Positions 5,879-13,325 of a stretch of DNA of 24,367 nt are shown in pieces. The notes below the pieces were generated by a model. It searched no databases, was not told where the DNA came from, and was given only the letters and a program-made list of their open reading frames with translations. A program made the translations under genes and the position numbers. Source of the DNA: a virus. The stretch covers positions 1-24,367 of the IMG/VR virus record IMGVR_UViG_3300031216_000065; one strand, 5' to 3'. Positions within the stretch are counted from its first letter, which is position 1; each line of letters begins with the position of its first letter.

Positions 5879-6214
5879 ATGAGAAATAAAACGACAACAA
5901 TATTGAGCATTATTATTTTCAGTATCATTACTTCATGTTCTGAGAAAAAAGCAGAGGTTGATAATAACTACGGAGTGGATGATCCTGCTTACAAAACATC
6001 ATTGACTAAATTTCATGAAAACATCATAGAGAATGAAGAATATTTAACAATTGCTTTATCTCCAGAATCCAGAAGTATTGGAGAGAATGATTTAAGGTTA
6101 TCGAGATTAGAGTTTTACTACCTAAAAGATTTATCTAAAAAAATGCCTTTAAAAGAAGCTATTAAAGAAGCGTATAAACTCGCTAGTTTAGACATACTCA
6201 AGAATCCTTCTTAA
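5879..6214 (+). CDS. Lipoprotein moron (111 aa)
   Basis: The N-terminus is a lipoprotein signal: M-R-N-K, a hydrophobic stretch (I-L-S-I-I-I-F-S-I-I) and a lipobox I-T-S-C with Cys at residue 20. The +2 residue is Ser, which in Gram-negative hosts favours the outer membrane. The mature part is about 92 polar, helical residues (S-R-S-I-G-E-N-D-L-R-L-S-R-L-E-F-Y-Y-L) with no recognised domain. The gene is more AT-rich than its neighbours and has its own near-consensus promoter. It sits between tape-measure and hub genes that need no such protein. This is the form of a moron, a gene expressed from a prophage to benefit the lysogen. Superinfection exclusion is a common role for such lipoproteins but is not shown here. 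Confidence 0.75.
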   Translation: MRNKTTTILSIIIFSIITSCSEKKAEVDNNYGVDDPAYKTSLTKFHENIIENEEYLTIALSPESRSIGENDLRLSRLEFYYLKDLSKKMPLKEAIKEAYKLASLDILKNPS

Positions 6215-6216
6215 TA

Positions 6217-6224
6217 GGGACCAT
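6217..6224 (+). promoter_or_regulatory. GGGACCAT box 3
   Basis: GGGACCAT stands two bases after the lipoprotein stop and begins 51 bases before the hub start codon. It probably restarts late transcription after the moron. A weak -10-like CAAAGT lies at the matching place before ATG. Confidence 0.45.
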
Positions 6225-6267
6225 TTCGCATCATTGAGAGAATCCATAAAGCGTTCAAAGTCGCTTC

Positions 6268-8460
6268 ATGGCAATAACGATCAACGGTCAAACCCCAGCT
6301 TATTATGGGGTATCAGTCGCGGGATGGAGTGAAAACACTCTCACCGCGTCTATCCTCACGCTTGATACGGTCGTTGATTCATACAAGACAACCACTCCCC
6401 TGCTCTATGGTGACACCGTAACTGTGCTTGACGGATCGGCGCAATTATTCACTGGCACAGTCACCATGATACCTACTGAGGGGTCAGGAGGTAGCCACAA
6501 CCAATCCTATGAGGTGAGTGACGGCTGGGCATGTCTTGAGCAGATCGTCATGCAGACAGAAAGAGTCTATCCGATCCCTGACGGCGAGGGCGGAACCACT
6601 CAAGAAACTAAGCTATTCTCAGTCGTATCTTACGAGAAAGATCAGAGCATGGGAGAGCGCATCACCGATGTATTGAACTATGCGATCAGCAAGGGAGCGA
6701 ACTTACAGATTGGAACTATCGCAGCGGGTATTGATTGGTGGAGATCAGAATACAAGAACCAGGCATGTTCTGAGATTCTGCGGGACATCATGCGGACTAT
6801 GCCGGATTATCAGCTATACGTTGATGTGAGAACTAGCCCGGCGACTATCTCCATGAAGCTCAGAAGCGATCTTGATTCTAAGACGGTCAACCTCACAGGA
6901 GGTAAAGCAGTAAGCCACTCTCACACTGATTTAAATGATCAAATAGCCTCATCTGTCATCTTGCGTTATGAGTTCCAAAACACCGTTGATGATGAGACTT
7001 TCCTGACCGTGGTGGAAGATAGCGCGGGTGGTAACGATGGAGCAAAAGGAACGGTAATTGAAAGCATTGAAATGGCTGGCAGTTCTGCGAATTACGAATA
7101 CTCACCAGTAACCGCTGAAGAGATACCGGATGAAATGGCATCTGAGGCGGAAAAGGTGACATGGTGGGTGAATCATACGCCAGCACTCAAGTTGATTGCC
7201 GATGAATACGGGATTGATTTTGTGGTCCCTCTTCTGGATATTGCCAACTTCGACAACATCCCAGAGGACATCCACAAGCATAAACTATTCCTCCAAGGCG
7301 AACCAGAACGCCCGGAGCCGATCAACCCGAATGCAACACCAATCACACCAAGCGAGGAACTGACAGACTACCCTAATGAACTAATTGAGGGCGGTGTAAC
7401 TGAATGGATGCGTAAGAAATACAGGATGGTAAATGCGGTCGCGTCTCTAGCAATCAAGGATGTCATGAATGATAATATTTCCGATGTCGTATCGGCGTTA
7501 TACGGAATCATGAAGCGTAAACAGACATGGGCAGGCGATGATTTGCGTATCTGTAAAGTAGAGGGCGCGGTCATGGCTACCAATGCAAGAACCAAGAATT
7601 ACAGACGTTTAGTATCATCAACGCCAGCGGAGGAAATGCCAGTAGGTCTAGCAGCTCAGATCCTAGCGCAATTCTCACAACTCAGGCGCAGAGGGTCAAT
7701 CACTCTAAAAGATCAAGGTATTGATAATCAGTATCGAATCGGGCAGAGTCTTAACTTATCGAACGGTAAAACAGCGTGGGCAAGCATGGATGAGAGTATC
7801 GTCGGGGTGAGTCATGATCTAGCATCAGGAAACACAACGATTGAGTATGGACCTACTGAAACCATGGGGGCGCAAGACTTTATAGAACGGCTCAGAGCAT
7901 CACGTAGGAACGTTTATGTGATTCTGGGTGGTAGCGGTTCATCTGCGGAGGCTAACGCATCAGGCGGGACGGTAGCTACACCTAGCAGTAGATTTACACT
8001 GACTTCAGAAGCAGGGACAGATAAACCATTCCTTCTCACTGCTAGACGGACAGAAGCGGGTGTTTATAAATACAAAGTGAGCAATGAAACATCATCTGTA
8101 GTGGACGGGACGGCCAGCGTGATTGATATTTCAGAGGCAGGATTTAACGAGGAAAAGGACATCACAGGTATTAAATACATCGTTCTTGAATTTTCTTACA
8201 CCGATAAAGACGCGGAAGGTAATGGAGGCGGGGTCAGGTCAGGGCCAGAGATACTAGACGTAGATAAAGCTGACTCCGTAGAGATTGATTATCACGCCAG
8301 CGGATTACAAAGCAAAGCTAGATTGATCATCGGGAAAGTAGAAACTACAGGCGGCAACGTGGTAGCGACTCAGCACGCAGAGACATGCCAGATGCTTCAT
8401 GACATGTTCGATAACGGACAACTCGTAAAAGGATTCATCAGCTACCCCTTCACGGACTAA
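6268..8460 (+). CDS. Tail hub / baseplate protein
   Basis: 730 residues. The N-terminal 230 residues show the plan of tail hub proteins (gp27/gpD-like fold). First is a beta barrel (L-T-A-S-I-L-T-L-D-T-V-V, L-L-Y-G-D-T-V-T-V-L-D-G, Q-L-F-T-G-T-V), then an alpha/beta part with D-V-L-N-Y-A-I-S-K-G and A-C-S-E-I-L-R-D-I-M-R-T-M-P-D-Y-Q. The middle (about 235-430) is an acidic insertion. From about 455, P-V-G-L-A-A-Q-I-L-A-Q-F-S-Q-L-R-R-R-G-S and the following strands return to the hub fold. The last 150 residues start with a Gly/Ser-rich linker and form an extra beta domain. It should cap the tail tube and join it to the fibres. The stop shares one base with the next start (TAATG). A minor tail protein is the alternative. 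Confidence 0.7.
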   Translation: MAITINGQTPAYYGVSVAGWSENTLTASILTLDTVVDSYKTTTPLLYGDTVTVLDGSAQLFTGTVTMIPTEGSGGSHNQSYEVSDGWACLEQIVMQTERVYPIPDGEGGTTQETKLFSVVSYEKDQSMGERITDVLNYAISKGANLQIGTIAAGIDWWRSEYKNQACSEILRDIMRTMPDYQLYVDVRTSPATISMKLRSDLDSKTVNLTGGKAVSHSHTDLNDQIASSVILRYEFQNTVDDETFLTVVEDSAGGNDGAKGTVIESIEMAGSSANYEYSPVTAEEIPDEMASEAEKVTWWVNHTPALKLIADEYGIDFVVPLLDIANFDNIPEDIHKHKLFLQGEPERPEPINPNATPITPSEELTDYPNELIEGGVTEWMRKKYRMVNAVASLAIKDVMNDNISDVVSALYGIMKRKQTWAGDDLRICKVEGAVMATNARTKNYRRLVSSTPAEEMPVGLAAQILAQFSQLRRRGSITLKDQGIDNQYRIGQSLNLSNGKTAWASMDESIVGVSHDLASGNTTIEYGPTETMGAQDFIERLRASRRNVYVILGGSGSSAEANASGGTVATPSSRFTLTSEAGTDKPFLLTARRTEAGVYKYKVSNETSSVVDGTASVIDISEAGFNEEKDITGIKYIVLEFSYTDKDAEGNGGGVRSGPEILDVDKADSVEIDYHASGLQSKARLIIGKVETTGGNVVATQHAETCQMLHDMFDNGQLVKGFISYPFTD

Positions 8461-9779
8461 TGGGAGAACAAATCACATTCAGACCTAGAGGAAGAGGATG
8501 CGCGGTGCAATTATGGGATGGAGCTGTGAGCATTACTGAGCCAAGGTTGAAGTTTATAAAGGGGTGGCTGACTGGAGGAACTGACCCAGAGGATGGGAGC
8601 GTAGAGTGTGGTGATGGGGTTTCTAGAGGCTACACGTTAGAGGTCACTAAAGATGAGCTTATAGAGATTATGTATAGGGTGAAGGACGCTGTATATGTGT
8701 CTGGTGAATTTACTTTTGAAGGGGTTGAGCCATATTGGGATCCAGAATGGTCACAGAATGAGCTTATCTCAAGTAACACAATTAAATTTGGATCTACCAC
8801 TCCGCCTGTTAAATTAGTTGAAATGGTATCAGGGGTAGATAGTTACGGGGCTGAATCACACCACTGCATGAGAGGACATCACACTTCCTATCAAATTAAA
8901 GACGCTACAGACACTGGTGCTCCACAGGATAATTTAAGCGATGCTCTCTTGGATTCTATATTTGAGCCGATGTATGAGGTTGGAACGGCGTTAGAAGATT
9001 CTTTTTCTGTAGGTTCTGATCCTTATGAGGTATATGGAAAACTTAGAGTAAGAGATACTATCAGCATGGGCGGGAGTGAATACATTATGTGGTTAAATGT
9101 AGGAGGTCTTGAAAGAGCTCGGTTGGTAGACACACTTCCTACGTTTGAAAATCATTTCGGTTCTGGTGACCCTATGGTTTTTCAATCAAGAGCTGGAGAT
9201 TATAATGTGCCCTACCATAGCGTCCCTTATCCTAGTAGTTTTAGGACAGGGTTTAGTTTGCAGGCAGAGTCCAATAAAGAGGTTAGCCAAACACCTCAGA
9301 CGTTCTATGCCCCTTATCAGCATACAATTATACATCCTGATTACCCAGGTGAACCGACATTCACCGAATACTACGGTGCTGGGCTTGGATTAGAGTTTTC
9401 TGGTAATGTTGGGTGGGTAGATGGTGGCACGGGACATCCATTTGGTGCTGGCAGTAGATTATTTATACAAGTAGATTTCGTTGTGTCTTCAGCCATGGAG
9501 ACTGATTTAGACCAAGAAGAGATTCTTCTTTCTAATGTAGAAGGTAGAAGTATTTTCAGAAACAAATCTCCTGCTGACACTAGATTAGTTCTAGAATTAT
9601 CAGAAGGCAGACAAGTTTCTTGTCCTTTATATTTCGCCACTATATATTTAAATTTTTATATTGACTACAGACATGCGGACGGGGGTGTTGATTGGGTATT
9701 CAAAGCTACTAAATGGTGGGAATACGATGACGGCAAAGGAAACCCAATTTACAAATCAACCACAGGAAAACGAATTTAA
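8460..9779 (+). CDS. Probable distal tail protein (439 aa)
   Basis: 439 residues, beta-rich and acidic, with many aromatic and glycine residues. There is no signal peptide, coiled coil or clear motif. The first 100 residues (I-T-F-R-P-R-G-R-G-C-A-V-Q-L-W-D-G-A and L-K-F-I-K-G-W-L-T-G-G) are the most ordered part. The C-terminus has Y-L-N-F-Y-I-D-Y-R-H-A-D-G-G-V-D-W and K-W-W-E-Y-D-D-G-K-G-N. It is translated from an ATG that overlaps the hub stop by one base, so it is made together with the hub and is probably a tail-tip component or fibre anchor. Codon use looks slightly more AT-rich than in the hub. No family is recognised. Confidence 0.6.
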   Translation: MGEQITFRPRGRGCAVQLWDGAVSITEPRLKFIKGWLTGGTDPEDGSVECGDGVSRGYTLEVTKDELIEIMYRVKDAVYVSGEFTFEGVEPYWDPEWSQNELISSNTIKFGSTTPPVKLVEMVSGVDSYGAESHHCMRGHHTSYQIKDATDTGAPQDNLSDALLDSIFEPMYEVGTALEDSFSVGSDPYEVYGKLRVRDTISMGGSEYIMWLNVGGLERARLVDTLPTFENHFGSGDPMVFQSRAGDYNVPYHSVPYPSSFRTGFSLQAESNKEVSQTPQTFYAPYQHTIIHPDYPGEPTFTEYYGAGLGLEFSGNVGWVDGGTGHPFGAGSRLFIQVDFVVSSAMETDLDQEEILLSNVEGRSIFRNKSPADTRLVLELSEGRQVSCPLYFATIYLNFYIDYRHADGGVDWVFKATKWWEYDDGKGNPIYKSTTGKRI

Positions 9780-9798
9780 CAAATAACCATAAAAAACC

Positions 9799-10875
9799 AT
9801 GAGCAATATCACAGCAAATATCAGCGTAAGACACCAAGGGGCGGGAAGCACCGCTACTAATTCAGCTAACAGAATTTCAGCAGAGGAATCATTCAGCATT
9901 GACTCTCTGGAGTTCTCGACAACAGCGGTAGCATTGACACCATCAACCGTTATCACTCCAAAGGATTACTTTGTGCGAAACCTCTCCGGAGACGACATGC
10001 TCGTTTCACTAGACAATGATAGCACTTATCCCTTAGCAGTTCCAGCGGGTGAAGCTACCTTGATTTCGCTAGACGTAGCTGGGAGCGCAGAAACGTCAAC
10101 AGTGGTAGCAGAAGCGGATATTTACGCAGACCTATCAGCAAAGTATTTCGACCTCACGGACAGAGCGGGAAGCGTTCGCGTTTGGTTCAATACTGGAGTC
10201 TTTGCCAAAGTCACTCTCACAATGGACACTCAGCCAGCAGACGGTGACACGATGACCATTGGAGCCAGAACCTACACATGGCAATCAACCCTCACAAATG
10301 TGGATGGAAACATCTGGATTGGCGCGGATCTAGCAGCAGCGAAATTGAACCTAGGATACGCCATCGCAGCAACAGGCGGCACTTCTGGAACTGACTATGC
10401 GGCGGCGATGACAGCAAACACTCAGGTATTTATCGGAGCGTTCGCAACCAATGACGCAATTTTCACAGCACTTACCGTAGGAGTAGCAGGAAATGCTCTA
10501 GTATCAACGGAGACATTCACAGCAGGAACTAACGTATTTTCAGCGGTAACTCTCACAGGTGGTCTAGCGGAATCAGTTCAGCCAGCAGGATCTCCAAACA
10601 GATTCTTGCCAGTAGTCCTAGTGCCTAACAGCACAGCAATAGTCAACGCTGTAGCGATTGCCTTGGCTTTGACTACCGATGATGAGTTCACTAGTGCAGT
10701 GCCTACCACAGCAACCCTCACAGTGATAGATCAACACGCAGGGACTAGAACAGACATCGCAGACGGTGACACAACATGGACCGTAGCAACCACTCAGCAA
10801 GGAGCGGCACTACCGGTAGTATTCGCTAAATCAAAAGGAACTAGCCAAGCGCAAATCATGGTGGTTCCAGTTTAA
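9799..10875 (+). CDS. Virion structural protein with a phage beta domain
   Basis: 358 residues, rich in Ala, Thr and Val, low in Lys. Residues about 132-255 (D-T-Q-P-A-D-G-D-T-M-T-I-G-A-R-T-Y-T-W, then W-I-G-A-D-L-A-A-A-K-L-N-L, then V-G-V-A-G-N-A-L-V-S-T-E-T and V-T-L-T-G-G) follow a pattern common in phage structural proteins. There it reads as: measure with set size, index over set elements, then a Thr-rich strand ending in L-T-G-G. The flanks (1-130 and 265-358) are also all-beta. The leader is A-rich (AAAAAACCATG). The gene stands alone between the tail unit and the portal, where a decoration or adaptor protein could lie. The role is inferred from composition and place. Confidence 0.55.
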   Translation: MSNITANISVRHQGAGSTATNSANRISAEESFSIDSLEFSTTAVALTPSTVITPKDYFVRNLSGDDMLVSLDNDSTYPLAVPAGEATLISLDVAGSAETSTVVAEADIYADLSAKYFDLTDRAGSVRVWFNTGVFAKVTLTMDTQPADGDTMTIGARTYTWQSTLTNVDGNIWIGADLAAAKLNLGYAIAATGGTSGTDYAAAMTANTQVFIGAFATNDAIFTALTVGVAGNALVSTETFTAGTNVFSAVTLTGGLAESVQPAGSPNRFLPVVLVPNSTAIVNAVAIALALTTDDEFTSAVPTTATLTVIDQHAGTRTDIADGDTTWTVATTQQGAALPVVFAKSKGTSQAQIMVVPV

Positions 10876-10921
10876 TAAATGACACTTTACTTTACCTAAC
10901 TAAAAACATAAAAACAAACTT

Positions 10922-13324
10922 ATGAATCACTATCATCAAACCAAGTCGATCAAGTCACAAAAGATTGACGAACCTATTGTTCAAAATAAAGCGCAAGACA
11001 GGCTTTTAGAATTATTCAATCGTGAAGAGCTACCTGGAACCGTGAGAGAGAATCTTGCAGGAGCATTATCTGGTAACCTAGCGAGACAGCAGCTCATGTT
11101 TCAAGCGATGATAGATACTACCCCTAGACTTCAGAAGAATCTAGCAGAGGTAGCGGATGCTGTGAAGGGTGCAAAATGGCAGTTCACGGCTAAGAAGATG
11201 AGGGGTGAGGAAGAGCCAAGCAAGGAAGCTATCGAGCGTATGGAGTTCATCGAGGACGCTTTCAAGGACACATCACCAAGCGTTGTTAGGAATGAGAAGA
11301 ACCACAAGCAAGTTGTGCGTGATTTAGTCTATGGATACTATATGGGTCATCACGTAACTGAGATTCATTGGCAAAATAGAGATGGGATATATAATCCCCG
11401 GGCATACAAGTCAGTCCCTCCTAGATTCTACGGATACCCGTTCTTTGATGAAGATGATGACAGGCTCATGTTTGATCCAAGCGGTAGAGAGTCACAAGAA
11501 TACATTGACTTTCCAGAAGATCGTTTCTTGATAGCGATGAACTCAGGACACACTGGACACATGGCGACATCTGCACCATTACGTGCGCTCACAGGTTATT
11601 GGCTGGCTTCTAACTTTGGATTGAAATGGCTCATGTCATTCTCTCAACTCTATGGAGTGCCTTTCCGCTGGGGAACTTACTCAGATGAATTGGGAAAGAA
11701 AGCACTCAGCACAATGCTACAGAACATCGGCTCAACTGGCTGGGCATCTGTCCCGAAAGGAACTGATATTGAGTTTAAGGATGCGGCAAAAGGTGTAGGT
11801 TCACTACCACAGCAGGGGCTTATTGATATGGCTAATGAGGCTTTCGATATTTTCATCCTAGGGCAGACTCTCACATCATCACAAGGTGACACAGGCTCAC
11901 AGGCTCTAGGCAATGTTCATAACGAGGTAAGGCAAGGTGTATTCCAAAAAGTGGGTGACTACGTGGGTGATATACTCAACACGCAGCTGATACCGTCTAT
12001 CTCTAAGCTGAACTATGGAGACGTTGAAAACCTCCCTACTATCGAGCCAGTATTTGAGAAAAAGGAAGATCCTAAGCTACTAGCTGAGAGAGATGCTATG
12101 CTCATCAGCATGGGAATGGAAGTTGATAAGGATTGGCTCTATGATCGTCATGGCGTTCCAATTCCTAAAGATGAGAAGAATATATTTAAACCAGCTTCTA
12201 CTCCGGATGGTGGTCAGGGAGATCCTGACACGGGGGGCGGCAAGCCTCCTATAGAAACAAAGGAGAAAGAGGGTAAAAAAAAGGATAAGGTTAAAGCCGC
12301 GTTTGATCCTGAGCAGGATAGGGGTGATGATGGGAGGTGGATTGATAGGGGCGAGGTTAATGAGAAGATCCAAAGGACGAGGGATTTAATCGCAAACGGG
12401 CGAACAGAAGAGTCAATAATATCTGATTTAAAGTTAGCTTCTGAGGGTGACATTCCCATACCTAAAGACCTCGATGACAAAATAGACGTGCTGGCTTATG
12501 GTTATGCAGATGGTGAAATGATCACCACAGCAACAGAGAATATTGACATATTTTGGACAGATGACTTGGTTAACCCGCAACACTTATTTGACACACAAGG
12601 CATGGATTGGGCAAACTCAGTTGACTTCTCTGAGCCTGTAGAGTTAGGCGTTGATGAGGTCGGAAAACTATACATTGAAGATGGTCATCATAGATGGTTC
12701 GCATCTGGAAAACTAGGGAGAGAAGTGACGGGGCAGATAGTTAAATTCAAAGGGAATCCACTCGTTAAGATAATAAAAGACGGAGTAGCTAACAGAGCGA
12801 AACCTGATTATAAAATAGAAGGCGCATTCAACCCTAACCAAGACAGGGACGAAAACGGGATGTGGACGGACGGGGGCTTAAATGATACTGAGAAGAAAGC
12901 CACGTCAATAATGAGGGAAGGCTACAGAAAAGCCAAAACCCTTTATGATATGCCTATAGATGAGCGTATAAAGCAAGCTATCGAAACGGTTAAAAAAGGA
13001 GGTTATGCGGGTCTATCTAAGGTAGATAAATACGCAGTTTCTCCAATGAAAAACGTAAGAGACAGGGATAATCTGCAAGAGGAATTTGCAGAGCGATTTA
13101 AGAATCATTTAGAAAAACATGAATCAGAGCCATCATACAATGAGGGAGAGTTTTTAGATACACTAAGGAAACACAACGCCCTACTAAGAGCATCCAACGT
13201 AACCCCAGAATCCCTAGAAACCCAGAAGCAATCCATATTCTCAAAGATGGAGCAAGCACTAGAAGACGGGAAACTCCTTTCATGGGAACCGCTGGATGAG
13301 CTGCTTAAATCAACAATAAAATAA
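10922..13324 (+). CDS. Portal protein (DUF935 / Mu gp29-like) with C-terminal modules
   Basis: 800 residues, about 300 longer than a usual Mu-type portal. Residues 1-425 are the portal: L-A-G-A-L-S-G-N-L-A-R-Q-Q, then L-V-Y-G-Y-Y-M-G-H-H-V-T-E-I-H-W, P-L-R-A-L-T-G-Y-W, and F-G-L-K-W-L-M-S-F-S-Q-L-Y-G-V-P-F-R-W, all typical of the DUF935 family. The portal is the 12-fold ring through which DNA enters and leaves the head. A charged Gly/Lys linker (425-460) leads to a motif F-D-P-E-Q-D-R-G-D-D-G-R-W (461-473). A module follows (474-635) with a ParB/sulfiredoxin-like E-D-G-H-H-R-W-F-A-S-G-K-L at about 586-598. A second motif is at 636-648, and a helical module (649-800) ends the protein. No stop or frameshift separates these parts. 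They may be virion-borne cargo. Confidence 0.85.
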   Translation: MNHYHQTKSIKSQKIDEPIVQNKAQDRLLELFNREELPGTVRENLAGALSGNLARQQLMFQAMIDTTPRLQKNLAEVADAVKGAKWQFTAKKMRGEEEPSKEAIERMEFIEDAFKDTSPSVVRNEKNHKQVVRDLVYGYYMGHHVTEIHWQNRDGIYNPRAYKSVPPRFYGYPFFDEDDDRLMFDPSGRESQEYIDFPEDRFLIAMNSGHTGHMATSAPLRALTGYWLASNFGLKWLMSFSQLYGVPFRWGTYSDELGKKALSTMLQNIGSTGWASVPKGTDIEFKDAAKGVGSLPQQGLIDMANEAFDIFILGQTLTSSQGDTGSQALGNVHNEVRQGVFQKVGDYVGDILNTQLIPSISKLNYGDVENLPTIEPVFEKKEDPKLLAERDAMLISMGMEVDKDWLYDRHGVPIPKDEKNIFKPASTPDGGQGDPDTGGGKPPIETKEKEGKKKDKVKAAFDPEQDRGDDGRWIDRGEVNEKIQRTRDLIANGRTEESIISDLKLASEGDIPIPKDLDDKIDVLAYGYADGEMITTATENIDIFWTDDLVNPQHLFDTQGMDWANSVDFSEPVELGVDEVGKLYIEDGHHRWFASGKLGREVTGQIVKFKGNPLVKIIKDGVANRAKPDYKIEGAFNPNQDRDENGMWTDGGLNDTEKKATSIMREGYRKAKTLYDMPIDERIKQAIETVKKGGYAGLSKVDKYAVSPMKNVRDRDNLQEEFAERFKNHLEKHESEPSYNEGEFLDTLRKHNALLRASNVTPESLETQKQSIFSKMEQALEDGKLLSWEPLDELLKSTIK
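12302..12340 (+). repeat. Linker motif 1 (portal residues 461-473)
   Basis: F-D-P-E-Q-D-R-G-D-D-G-R-W, followed by I-D-R-G. It marks the border between the portal core with its charged linker and the ParB-like module. It is nearest to motif 3 in the neighbouring head protein (R-G-D-D-G-R-W in both). Confidence 0.8.
12827..12865 (+). repeat. Linker motif 2 (portal residues 636-648)
   Basis: F-N-P-N-Q-D-R-D-E-N-G-M-W, followed by T-D-G-G. It separates the ParB-like module from the last helical module. It is nearest to motif 4 (R-D-E-N-G-M-W in both). Confidence 0.8.
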
Positions 13325-13325
13325 C

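Noticed and set aside
5274-5900. 208-residue minus-strand frame opposite the tape measure
   Set aside because: Its Ser/Leu/Phe-rich composition is the mirror of a Lys/Glu/Arg-rich coiled-coil gene. It would overlap the moron promoter and has no leader of the type used here.
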